Origin: Acorus gramineus
Taxonomy: Eukaryota; Streptophyta; Magnoliopsida; Acorales; Acoraceae
DNA: 64,000 nucleotides
Reading direction: 5' to 3'
Assembly (NCBI GenBank): GCA_030737835.1
Contig: CM060849.1
Coordinates: forward strand, 4,774,001 to 4,838,000
Shown: positions 35,594-46,743 of the stretch, in pieces
Layout: every line of letters begins with the position of its first letter
Numbering within the stretch: the first letter of the stretch is position 1
Program-made: the position numbers and the translations under genes
Notes under the pieces: model-generated
Databases searched by the model: none
Told to the model about the DNA's origin: nothing
Seen by the model: the letters and a program-made list of their open reading frames with translations, nothing else

Positions 35594-37792
35594 TGTTAGG
35601 CCTGTGTCATTTGGAATCTTATTCTTTCGAGCAGAGTCGCTAAAATTTTAGTTTTAGCTACTTGCGGGACTTAGAGTACTTTGATTGAAAATCTAATTGC
35701 ATATTATGGGTCTTGGTACCGTTTTGTACTACCCATAAAATTTTTATCGAATTCCGGTATCGTTTAGAAAAAATATGCAGTTCTAAATCGCATCCGAATT
35801 TAGTCGTTACTGGATTGAGAGGTGGGATTTGAATTTCACACGTCTAAGGGGATTGGCTTTGCTAAGTCACTGGTTGCTCTTTTGTTTTGTTGTGTGGTTG
35901 GGTTGACTATGTCAACCCCCACCAACCAACTTTATTTTTATTAAATGCCCCCTTTGGTGTGTGAGTGTGTGTGTCTCTCTCTCCCTCTCAAAGTGAAAAA
36001 AAATCCATCCGACCCCCACTTCTCTCATTTTGCTCTCCCTCTCATGTGCATTTGGTGAAGAAGATGGTGAAGAGGGAACAAGAAGGAGGGAATGCATAGA
36101 AGTAGAAGTGATCAAGTTTGTTTGTTTGTGTTGTTGTTGATGCTATCTTCTCCTCCTCCTCTAGCTGGTCCCCTGTTTTCCCCTCCCATTTTGGTTCAGC
36201 CAAGTGAAGAGAAGCAATGATTGAGGTGGTGGCGGTCGAGGTGGTCAAGGGTGCGCTTGCGAGCCCTTACACCTCCCCCTCTCTCTTGGTGAGCTTTCCC
36301 CTCTCTCTTTGTGAGTGTGTTTGTGCTAATGTGGGTATGTGTTTGTGCTGTTGGGGGAGCATTGTTATGGGTAATTGCTGCACATGAGGTGTTTGTATTT
36401 ATGCATGAATGGTGGTGGTTTTGTATTGTAGTAAAACAGAATTGTCTTCTTAAAATATTTGTGGAACTAGTACCTAGAGATATATTCTGAGCATTGTCTC
36501 TTCATGTGATATGATTATCCATGTGTCTAGATGATATATATAAAATTTGGTGTCATTTTATTATCTGTGTTCTAAGTAATAACCTGTTTTACATGGATTG
36601 TCCAGATTCGCGGGGGAACTGACCAGTTTTCAAAAATATTTTATTTCAGGAATTTAGAGATTAAATAAGATTATGACGTCTTCATAGATTATGATCCCAA
36701 CATGTTAGAGAACATGTATGAGCTATTGCATAATTTTTGGATGTGTATTTGGTGCTGTGGAGATCAAATTGTAGGGCTGGTCACAGCAGATATACCAATT
36801 TTGCTTGATTGTGTGTCAAGGAGTTGTTATGCGTGTTGTGGAAACTATCAGGAGTTAGGGTCTTCATGAATTAGGCTTATATGTGTGTCAGGAGGTTCCA
36901 TATTTTAATTGACAATCATTGGTTGTGTCTTGCAGATCTCGTAGACCGGAAGCGCGACGATCCAAGTATCTATGAGTGGTTTGATCCAACTCTTCGAAAA
37001 GCGCTCGATGCACGTAGTCGTGCATCGCGCATCCATGGGGCATCTTGGCACCCCTATTATGTTAGATATTGCATGCTAGGTCTATATAACTCGTATATTG
37101 TGTAGAATCCTCCTATTCTACGATGTACTTGTCTATATATTATATTCGTGTATGGATGTATAGAATATGGCATACCTTAGGTAGTCATGTAATACTACCC
37201 CCCTATATTAGTAATATCTAGCATGATTAAGCCTGGGTTAATGACCGGGTGCATACTTAATATTCCTTGGTAATAAGACTTGAGTGCGTGGTGTAGTTGT
37301 TGCGTCCATCTTGTTGGGGGCAAAGCTATGACCTTCTTGAGATGATGAGGCCTCATCTCTCTCTCACCCTCTCTCCTTGAGCGAACTGAGTAAGTAGATG
37401 TGGTTCCTACTTGACTCAGGTTTGCTTGGGAATACTGGCATGCGCCTGTTGATGTGCGAGATCGCGCTTAACTCTTCCCTTTTAAGTTGGTGATATCCAA
37501 CACATGTTAGTTGTATGTTGCGTGCTTACATGATTAATGCCCTTGTATGCATGTGTAGCTAGGCCATGCTTTGTATGATATGTTGCTTGTGATTGTGTAT
37601 TCAGGTCTGTAATAATATTTTGGTTTACAGACATTAGTGGTATTTTATGCTTCCAATTTTCAGTTAGCTAATCATTTATCTTTGCCTTGCCATATTATAT
37701 GTTGTTGTTGGAGTCTTTGTTGACCTTAAGTATTGATAACTGATATTATGTATATTGCCACATCTTGGGGACGGCCGCCTTGGGACGTGACA
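35594..37792 (+). repeat. Solo LTR 5 (2.2 kb, short type), TSD ATATA
   Basis: Starts TGTTAGGCCTGTGTC, ends GGGACGTGACA, flanked by ATATA at 35589-35593 and 37793-37797. It lacks the CpG-rich block and the G4 tandem array that lengthen the others. The acceptor TCTTGCAG and mini-exon start (36936) remain, but the following donor reads ATGAGT and not GTGAGT. Donor 1 is CTCTTG/GTGAGC near 36288. Confidence 0.92.
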
Positions 37793-37797
37793 ATATA

Positions 37798-38875
37798 GGC
37801 CTAGCATGCAAGATCTATATCGTAATATGGGTTAGGTGTGGCCATACTACTTATCTACAAATTAACTATAGCCAAGGTGCCTCATGGATGCACGATGCAT
37901 AACTACGTGCGTTGAGCACTTCCCGAATGGTTGGATCGAATCACTCACCACAACCCGAGTCAAGACTGATCGCCCAAATCTACACGGCAATGACATTAAG
38001 GTGGTAAACATAGCTACATAAATACACTGAGGAATTGATTAAACATACTAAGGAAGCATAAGCCCACGCATGCACTCTCGCATGTAAACTCGTGCTCCCA
38101 CCTGCTTGTGCACCCACTCCCCTCCCCAGCCCCTCAGACACACCCAAACCCAAACACCCTACATTCATGTCTTCTACAACTTCCAAGCAAACATAAAAGA
38201 TGGGGAAGAAGCTTACCAAGACTGGGAGAGGAGAATGGAAGGTGTGGGGGTTCACAAGTACACCACACACACCCCTCCACCACCCACCACCCATCACCAC
38301 CATCTCCTTCACTTCTTCTCTGCTCTTCTACTTCTTGACTGAACACACAAAGAGAGGGGAGAGGGCATGTGCGAGCTAGAGAGGGAGAAAGGGGAAAGAA
38401 ACAACCACACAAACATGCAAGCTCAACTCCCTCACCTTCTTATCATCTTTGATTCTCTTATGCTTCATCTCCTACACAAGCTCCACCAAAAACACCCACT
38501 TAGAGTGCCCGAGAGAGATCGAGAGAGGGATTGAGTGCAAAAGTCACTTGGGAGGGGGGGGGGGGATGAGAACAAGATTGAGAGAGAGATGTGAGTTTAG
38601 GGATAGGGTCATCCATTAATGCACCAAATAACTAAGTGGTTTCTTCACCACTAAGCAAAGGGGGTAAGATTACCAAGGGGTGACTACATCCACCAAAATA
38701 TCTAACACTATGCGACCTACCAAACCGAGTAATGGCCAAAACTCGGATACGATTCAAAACTGTATAGTTTTTAAAAAGTTACCGGAATTCGATGAAAATT
38801 TATAGGTAGGACAATACCAGTACTAAAATCCTAAATATGCAGTTAGATTTTTAATCAGAGTGCTCAAACATAACA
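37798..38875 (-). repeat. Left LTR of element D, last piece (exon 1 and U3 side)
   Basis: Carries the mini-exon region in minus orientation (GTGTAG acceptor near 37980, GTGAGTGATTCG donor near 37945), donor 1 at the GCTTACCAAGACTGGG near 38212, and U3 ending CAAACATAACA at 38875. The next bases on the minus strand, TAAGGTGGGGAGAT, are the polypurine tract. Confidence 0.85.
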
Positions 38876-38879
38876 ATCT

Positions 38880-39820
38880 CCCCACCTTAGAAAATTTAGT
38901 CCTCAAAATTTAAGGAAACCTAAAGGGAAGACCGAATACAGGTAACTATTACGCATAGTGTCCCCTTTCTTCCATATGTCCTAGGCACCAAACTGGAGCT
39001 ACCGACTTGCTTTAACCACAAGAATGGTCTTCGTGCGGAGCCTCCTCACGTCTTGGTCCAAGATCTTGATCAGCTGCTCCTCAAGTGACAAATCAGGCTA
39101 AAAACGAGTGGCTCGAACGGAATGTTGAGCGACGGGTCATGGATGTAGCCTCTACTGCAAGACATGAGAGACGTAGTGGGCATGCGACAGTTGCGGGGGC
39201 AAGGCCACACGATAGGCCATCTCCTCAATCCGCTCAAAGACGAGAAAAATGGTCAATGAAGCGGAGACTTAGCTTTCCACAACGCCAAAATGGAAGATGC
39301 CCTTAGACGGGGATACCTACAGGAATACATGGTCACCAACCTTGGGTGTGAGCTCCCGGCAACGATGATTTGCGTAGCTCTTCTGGCGATTGAGGGTGGA
39401 GCGGATGCACCCACGAACCATCTTGGCCATCGCAAGGGTCAAGTGAATAATCTTTGGCCCCTCGGCACTCTCCAACTTCGTCCCAACACTAGGGAGATTT
39501 ACGACTGTGCCCATAGAGTGCTTCATACGGTTCCATCCTGATGCTCGAATGGTTGCTGTTGTTGTAAGCGAACTCCACCAAATGGGTGATGCCTCTCCCA
39601 ACTGCCCCCAGAGTCAAGGATGCAGGAACCCAACATGTCCTCCAAGCTCTGAATCATCCTCTTTGATTGACTGTCCATCTGTCGGTGAAATGTTGTACTT
39701 AAATGGAGGCTCGCACCAAGGCCTACTTAAGGCTACGCCAGAACATCGAAATAAACCTCGCATCTCTGCCTGAAATAGTGCTAACTGGAGTACCATGAAG
39801 ACGAACACTCCCGGAAGGTG
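38880..39820 (-). pseudogene. Integrase C-terminal remnant of element D
   Basis: Minus-strand translation across several frames gives HGTPVSTISGRDARF, MFWRSLK, TDGQS, SLEDML, CILDSGGSWE, then RQKSYANHRCRELTPKVGDH (family: RRRELTFQVGDHVFL) and a chromodomain-region EEQLIKILDQDVRRLRTKTI. Numerous frameshifts. At about 39820 it passes straight into LTR sequence, so gag to the integrase core is deleted. Confidence 0.85.
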
Positions 39821-40809
39821 TCTCTGCCCACACCCTCGCGCACGCCTATGTGCACTCACCAGCGTGGTAGACACGGCGCACGCCTCCCGTGCACCCCTGC
39901 ACACATTCTAACGAGTGCAGACCTGCATGTATGCCCACACTCGCACTCGCGCATGCAGACCCGTCCATCCCCCCTGCCCGCACGCCCCACTCGCCTCTTT
40001 AGCCCCTCACACACACCCAAACCCAAACACCCAACATGCATGTCTTCTACAATTTCTAAGCAAACATTAAAGAAAGAGAATAAGCTTTCCAAGAGAGTTG
40101 GAGGAAAAGGGAAGGTGTGGGGGCTCAAAATCACACCATACACACACCTCCACCACACACCACCATCTCCTTCACTTTTTCACCGCTCTTCTTCATCTTG
40201 GATAAACACAAAGAGAGGGGGTGCAAGAGAGGGGCCATGAAGAGCTAAAGAGGGAGATAGGGGAAAGAAACAACCACATAAATATGCAACTCAACTCCCT
40301 CACCTTTTCATCATCTTTGATTCTCTTCCACTTCATCTAATACACAAGCTCCACCGAAAACACCCCCATAAAGGGTTGGACCAAAGGGAAAGAGAGAGTG
40401 CCCAAGAGAGATTGAGAGAGGGATTGAGTGCAAAAGTCACCTGGGGGTACGAACAAGATTGGGAGAGGGGGTGAATTTTGGGCTAGGTTCACTCACTAAT
40501 ACACCAAATAAATAGGTGGTTTTTTCACCACTAAGCAAAGGGGGGTATGGTTACCAAAAGGTGACCACATCCACCAAAATATCTATCACTATGCCACCTA
40601 CAAAACCCAGTAACGGTCAAAACCCGGATACAATTTAGAGCTGCATAATTTTTAAAAGGTTACTGGAATTCAATGAAAATTTACAATAGGATAATACCAG
40701 TACCAGAATCTCAACTATGCAATTCTCGAACTCACGCAAATAACTAAAATTCAAAATTTTAGCGACTCCGCTAGTCAAAAATAGGACACTGAATGACACA
40801 AACATAATA
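39821..40809 (-). repeat. Right LTR of element D, truncated
   Basis: Repeats 38080-38870: CACACACCCAAACCCAAACA, the exon-1 donor region TAAGCTTTCCAAGAG, a Pro/His-type CACCACC block, and U3 to ACAAACATAATA. The U5 side is missing through the internal deletion. Confidence 0.82.
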
Positions 40810-41009
40810 ATCATCATCAGTGTATCTTGAACAACGTGCTTTGACTCTGCATCCAATGCATTTGTTGCTTCATCAAGAAGTAAAAACGTGCTCTGACTCT
40901 GCATCCAATGTACATGTTGCTTCATAAAGAATTAAAATCTTGGAATTCTTCAAAATAGCACTTTCAATATCAATCCTCGATTTTTACCCTCAGCCCCTTC
41001 CCTTCTTTG
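40810..41009 (-). pseudogene. ABCB exon, NBD1 signature and Walker B (upstream half)
   Basis: Minus strand: a degraded signature region, SRIDIESAILKNSKILIL, then YEATCTLDAESEH and, after a duplication, FLLLDEATNALDAESKHVVQ and DTLM. DEATxALDAES is Walker B plus D-loop of the ABC ATPase. A 52-bp tandem duplication (40834-40885 and 40886-40937) doubles this motif and shifts the frame. DTLM continues at 23360 with RIILE once element D is removed, matching the family spacing DxLxRIM. Solo LTR 6 cuts the exon at 41009. Further upstream (44240 on) no ABC coding could be recognised. Confidence 0.9.
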
Positions 41010-44000
41010 TGTCACGCCCCAGGGCGGCCCTCCCCGAGACGTGGCAATAATGAAATATCAGCTATCAATACCTGAGGTCAATAAAGACTCCAACAACAAC
41101 ACACAAGGTGGCAAAGCAAAGATAATGATAACTGACTGAAAAGTGAAAGCATAATATATAAACAATGTCTGTAAATCAAAAACATTATTACAGACTCGAA
41201 TACACAATCATTGTCCTGTGAGAGCCAAGTCTAGTCCAAATAAAATAAAACCTATGTCACGTGCACGATTTACAATACATAAAATGACTCTAGGACTGCT
41301 GACAGCCTCGCACTCGCCACCCGCCGGAAGAACGCTCCATGCCCATAAGACCACGCCACAGGAGAGCTCCCGCTCCACGCCCAACACTGACCCTGAAAAG
41401 AAACAGTATGCGAGGGGTGAGCTACAAGCTCAGTGAGTGGCTGGAAACCAATCACCATACAACAGTTCAATGCTAACACAATTTCCTTTCAAGGAAAAAC
41501 ATGGGTAGAAACCCAATGGATAACAGGGTCACGCGGCAGCGCGACCAACCTCACCCTCACCCTCACTCCCGGAGGAAGACTCTTAGGACTTTTGGGGAGA
41601 GACCATACCGTTGGTCGAAGAGACGCGGAATTACTAGTCCACACAACACTACTGAATCACCAACCTCACCCTCACCCTCACTCCCGGAGGGAGACTCATG
41701 GGACTCTTGGGGAGAGACCATACCGTTGGTCGACGAGACCCGGAATTACTGGTCCACACAACACTACTGAAACATCTACACGGGATAACTGCCCAACGAT
41801 GTCTTTGATCATCGATACGCAACCGGACCCAACAACTATGGGAATGGACGAACAACGAATGGGTCACGCGGCGACGTGTCTTCACCTCATCCTCACCCTC
41901 ACCCCGTAGAGGTGACATAGGACTTTTGGAAGAGACTTAGACTGCTCTTAACCCTTTGTCAACCAGTAGCCCTTTTCCCGGGTAGTCACTACCTGGTATA
42001 CTCCCACGATCAGTACGCTTCTGAACGCCTCGGTGGTACCTACGGATGGGAGCCCTCTATTAGGACAGCTTTTCCAACGCCGAGAAGTTCCTACATCGGA
42101 TCCAACGAAGGGGAGAACGATTCCACGCTCGCAATGTCATTCGTTAACCCTCTCCCGGGTAGCCTCTACCTGGTACACTCCCACGATCAGTACACTTCTG
42201 AACGCATCGGTGGTACCTACGGATGGGAGCCCTCTGTCAGGACAGCTACAACCCAGGCCTCTTCAACTCGGACGACATTGGGAGTAAACATTCCATTAAA
42301 GTGAACCCAATGGAAAAACTACTCTCGATAATCACATATCGATGATATCGAACACTATTTTACTCCCACACGGTTGCGTCGCTTGGACACAAAAGGGGGG
42401 GTTGCCTCTGCTCTCACGCAGAAATAATCCCAAGGCACATAACCCAATAGGCGGTTCATATACACGCCTAGCACGGGTAGGCCTAGCTTAATGCCACAAC
42501 TACCGGCTTAACAAAACCGATAAGATAATGAATTCTCCTGAATTCCAAACGAGTGCATCGCTCGGATGCATGGGGGCGATTACATCCCGACAACGGGTCA
42601 TACCCACGCCTATTTTAGATAGGCCTGATTAGTTTTAACATGCGCATATATTTTATAGGAGAATTAAATCTTAGCTACGTGCATGAACCATATGCACGAT
42701 CACATATCAATTAATCACAGAGGTACTCCCTAATCATGGATTTACATCATAAACAGCAATCATACAACATGCATACAAGGTATGGCCCACTTAATCCTGC
42801 ATACGTGGCCATTAATCATAAGCACACAAGCGATAACTTAAGCATGCGTTGGATATCACCAACTTAAAAGAAAGGGTCAAATCTCGAGAGGGGGGGGGGA
42901 TTTGACCAAACCACTCACCGCAACCCGGGACCTCGCGCATCCCTTCCGATGAGATCTGCATGGTAAGGGCATCAAATTTGGTGAGTAACATCACATTATA
43001 ACACTTAAAAATGAATAAAAATACCAAAGACTTAGACATGCACGCATACGGGCTCGCACGCATGTGAGCACGCGCGTACGCACGCATGCCCGAGTGCCCC
43101 AGCACCTACCCGAGCCCCTGGGCAGCCCCGCGCATGCCTCAGCACGTGCACGCACGTGCACGCCCTGCGCGCACTCGGGCGCACGCCCTGCGCACACTGC
43201 ACGCGCTGCCAGCGCCCGCGCGCACCCGCGCGCACGCGCATGCGCCTGCCAGCGCCCCTCTGCGCGCGCACGCGCGCAGACAGACCCCTGCGCGCGCCCA
43301 GCCATTCTTAACCCCTTTTTAACCACTTATAACCCCTTCCCCTCACTTCTCACTCACCCTAAACCAACTACCTAGCATGCATGACTCCCCAACAACCCCT
43401 AAGCCATGAAAAAACCAAAGAAAAGAAGGGGAAGAGCTCACCTAGGGAGGGGGAATGAAAGGGGGAGATTCGGGGGCTCTCGATGCACCCACGACCACCT
43501 CAACCACCACCACCACTACCACCACCTCCACAGCCCTCCTCAACCTCCTTTGGCTGCAAAACAGGGGGGGAAGGACATGAAAAGGGAGCTAGAGAGAGGA
43601 GGATCAACAACAACAACAATTACACAAATCTCACCTTCATGCACTTGCACCTCCTCTTCTTGCTCCATCTTCTTCTCCTTGGCATCAAATCAAACACTTG
43701 GGGAGTGTTTGAAAGAGAGAAAGAGAGCTTAAAGAGAGGGAGGGAAAGTGTTCCATGAGTTGGGAGAGAGGGGGAGAGAGAGAGAGAGGGCAAAAAGGTC
43801 TTTTTCATGCCCAAATAGTGTTTTGGGGTGACCTTAAGGGGGGGTGAGGTTAGGGTTAGGCTCACCCACACACAAACCAAATAACCAATGGTTTCTTCCT
43901 CCCCAAGCAAGGTGGGGGTAAGGTTACCAAGGGTCACCACATCCCCAAAATATCTCACACTATTCGACCCACCAGGAACTCTCAAAACCCGGATGCGATT

Positions 44001-44234
44001 CGGAACTGCATATTTTTTAAAATGTTACCGGAATTCGATGAAATTTTTATGGGTAGTACTAAACGGTACCAGGACCCATAATATGCAGTTAGATTTCCAA
44101 TCAGAGTGGTCTAACTCCCGCAAGTCGCTAAAAGCCAAAATTTTAGCGACTCCGATCAAAAAAGAAAAGGCCCTGAATGACCCAGATGTGACCAAGGATT
44201 AACCGAAATGGCTCCAAATGACACAGGCATAACA
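41010..44234 (-). repeat. Solo LTR 6 (3.2 kb), TSD CTTTG
   Basis: Plus strand TGTCACGCCCCAGG to CAGGCATAACA, flanked by CTTTG at 41005-41009 and 44235-44239. Mini-exon 42955-42919 (37 nt, after CATGCAG, before GTGAGTGG); donor 1 at the GAGCTCACCTAGGG near 43434; CpG-rich block 43040-43310; G4 units near 41550, 41665 and 41890. Its first 200 bp are nearly identical to the LTR at 63482, so this subfamily moved recently. Confidence 0.94.
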
Positions 44235-44239
44235 CTTTG

Positions 44240-44699
44240 TATTCCCCCCTCTCTCTCCCCAACCCTAATAGCCCTCCCCCTCTCCCCGCGCCCTTTCATT
44301 GCCTCCCTTCTCTATTTTTGTCTCTCCCATCCCTGTTTTCACGTGTTTCTTTTCTCTTTTTTTTTTCTCCACCAATGAAGGATGATGGTGTTTCTCATTC
44401 CATACCATGCTCATCATATCAATCTCAACAAAGGGTCCTCTCTCCATCCATCACAGATCGATTGCTTCTCACTCCATCCTAGATTCAATATTGCTTCTCC
44501 CGAGTAGCCTCTACCTGGCGGCTAGTTGTATTTATCCGCTTAGGGAGGGGCGGCTACTCTCAAGATGCCGCCCCTATGATGACCTGCCAAACGTCCAATC
44601 TATGACAAGTGGTGGCTCGGGGCGGTTACCAGGAGTAATCCGTGCAAGTGCTAGACGCGACCTGTGATCACCTAGATGTTGTGGATGGACCTCGGAGTC
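44240..44699. other. Non-coding stretch with two hairpin units
   Basis: Pyrimidine-rich sequence to 44360, then unremarkable DNA. Two fixed-geometry hairpin units occur at 44517-44540 and 44549-44572. No gene recognised. Confidence 0.6.
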
Positions 44700-45600
44700 A
44701 TGGACCCCCCATGTTCTGAGTCATGGACCTTTCGAACCTTGTTCGGGCTTCCCATGATCCCTTGTTAGTGGAAGATGTGCCCCATGAAGTGTCTGAAGAA
44801 CAAGCACTTTGTTGGGTTGAGATTCATACAGTGCATTAGGAGGGTATCGAAGGCTTCGACCAGATGGATGAGAAGGTCACCGTGGGTGTGACTCTTCACA
44901 ACAATGTCATCAATGTAAACTTCGACTGTTCATTCGATGACGTGCTGAAAGGTAGCTCTGGCATTTCAATCCGAACAGCCTGACGTTGTAGCAATAAAGA
45001 TCATATTCGGTGATGGAAGCTGTTTTCTCTTGATCGCGTGGATGCAAGGAAATTTGGTAGTACCTGGAGTAGGGGTTGAGGAAGGAGAGACACTTATATC
45101 TCGTTGTGGCATCGACTAGTTGGTTGATCTTTGGAAGTAGATAACCATCCTTAGAGCTCACCTTGTTCAGGATGACGAAGTCAATGCAGATTCACCATTT
45201 GCAATTCTTTTTCTCCCCAATAACTACGTTGTAGATCCAATCCGGGTGTTGGAAATACCGGATGAACCCCACTTCTATGAGTCGGTGATCTCGTCAGAGA
45301 TGATCTTGTTGCATTCGTGGGTGAAGCAACGCTGCTTCTGCTTTATGAGAGTCAAACCTGGGTGGACGTTAAGCTCGTGGATGGTGATTGCAGGGTCAAT
45401 GCCGTGCATTTTGCTATGCGTCTAGGGGAAGATGCCCAGGTTGGTCCACCAAAAGGCGAGGAGAGACTCCTTTTCCTCAGGGGAAAGAAGGCTCCCGATC
45501 TGGATGGTCTTGTCAAGGACATCAGCGTCCAGTGGTATGAAGTCAACCGGCTCAAGAGTGGGTGGTTCAGATTCTTCTTCTAGCAGAGGATGAACCCACT
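44700..45600 (-). pseudogene. Tat-lineage Ty3/gypsy reverse transcriptase fragment
   Basis: Minus-strand translation gives MHGIDPAITIHELNVHPGLT, IKQKQRCFTHECNKIISDEI, HPDWIYNVVIGEKKN, SSKDGYLLPKINQLVDATTR, FLNPYSRYYQISLHPRDQEK, TASITEYDLYCYNV and VYIDDIVVKSHTHGDLLIHL. The DYYPLPRIDQLVDAT and YxDDMxVKS wording is typical of Tat/Athila-branch elements, not of the chromoviruses elsewhere in the window. YIDD is intact; the frame is broken several times. It follows its LTR (45716-46743) almost directly, so gag and protease are missing. Confidence 0.85.
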
Positions 45601-45703
45601 TCGAAGGCCGGTCAGCTAATTGCTATGCCTGTGGAGGGGGCTCATCCGCTTAGAAGAGTCTTTGTTGAGTCGCTCAATAGCTCATCAGGAAGATAGAATT
45701 TGT

Positions 45704-45713
45704 GTGATCGCCA
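45704..45713 (-). other. Primer-binding site of the left Tat element
   Basis: The minus strand reads TGGCGATCAC two bases after the LTR end GAAAGCA. The same ten bases follow the plus-strand Tat LTR at 62979. TGG at the start fits a tRNA CCA end; the tRNA is not identified. Confidence 0.65.
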
Positions 45714-45715
45714 CC

Positions 45716-46743
45716 TGCTTTCTCAAAAAGTTGGAAAAGTTGGTGTTTGCGGTTGATCGCCTCGCGGGGGTAGATTGGGTGGGTTCCCCTCTCTGAGCTA
45801 TTGTCGGTCGCACAGAGAGGTGAAAATAGAAAATCCTTTTTACTTGATAAAACTTTAAAAAAGGGGCTGCTAAAAAAAGTGGGAAGGGGGTACAACCTAG
45901 CCGCCTGAATATGCGCTAGTTAGGTTAAATTAGCCGCCTGGAACCTGGTTTTCTAATTTTCTAAATTTAGCAGAACCTGGGTATGAAAATGGTTTGGCTT
46001 GGCTATTGATGAACAAAGTTTAACCAGGGGTTTAGAGAGGGTTTATGGAGAGTGAAATTTGATGGAAAGTGAGTTTGTTTCTCTCTCAAATAGGGCTTTC
46101 TCTCTCTCTTAACGGGGCTTCAAGTGGGTATGGCTTGATTGTGTGTATGGGTGAGGATTTGCAATTGTCGATGTTTTAAAAATGTTTTGAACCCCCCTTT
46201 TTATAGTAAAAATGATGCAAGGAAGTTACCTCCGGACAATGGATCAAATTGGATAATAAGGTGGTTGATTTGACTCCCGATTAGATCTTTGTGTTTTGAA
46301 ACTTGGTCTAGGAGGGGGGTGGCTACTTGGTCTGAGCCGTCAAGGGTCCGACGGCTGGGTTTAGGAACTCGCCTTGCATCAATACTTTCCATACGTCCCA
46401 TCTCTGACAAGCAATAGATTGGGCCGGTTACTTGGATTGAGCCGTTAGAGAGGGGCGACTAAATTGACCAAATCACCGCAGTAATCAATCATTAAATACC
46501 AACTTTAAGTTCCATCTTTGGGAAGCGGTTGGGGGGCGGTTTCTTGAATTGAGCCTTCGGAGAGAGACAACTACTTTGAAGTGGCCGTCTGGATCCTGGT
46601 CTCTTGATTTTTCTAAGTGTCTGGCCAGGTTTTTCATTCTTTTTTTCTCCCTCCATTTCTTTTTAAGATGTTTTCTTTTAAGGTCCAAATGTGGTTTTTT
46701 AAAATTTACTTTTCTTTCGATGTTCAAAATTGTGGTATCTACA
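45716..46743 (-). repeat. Tat-lineage LTR (minus)
   Basis: Minus strand begins TGTAGATACCACAATTTTG and ends GAGAAAGCA. It has a promoter-like ACTATAAAAAGGGGGG (TATA near 46205), a leader with GAGAGAGAAAGCCC, and hairpin-like units (46318-46341; degenerate ones near 46440, 46530 and 45895-45945). Homologous to 61622-62976. Confidence 0.8.

Larger units (their letters stand above)
23361..40809 (-). mobile_element. Element D: old gypsy element in an ABCB exon, itself hit by four LTRs
   Basis: Begins TGTTACACCCCAGG and ends ACATAATA (CA mutated to TA), with flanking 5-mers ATCCT (23356-23360) and ATCAT (40810-40814), a target duplication with one change. Pieces of its left LTR are 23361-23629, 30683-32527, 35478-35593 and 37798-38875, about 3.3 kb in sum. 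Then come a polypurine tract, an integrase remnant (38880-39820) and a truncated right LTR (39821-40809). Gag, protease and RT are deleted. Solo LTRs at 23630-30677 (with another inside), 32528-35477 and 35594-37792 sit in the left LTR. Confidence 0.9.

Noticed and set aside
23361..40809. Separate insertions instead of one element for the pieces of LTR D
   Set aside because: The pieces follow one LTR in order and orientation, gaps are filled by LTRs two of which have exact target duplications, and outer ends match each other.
40635..40925. 96-codon open frame with DEATNALDAES as a complete small ABC protein
   Set aside because: Its second half is LTR D sequence; only the part above 40810 is ABCB.
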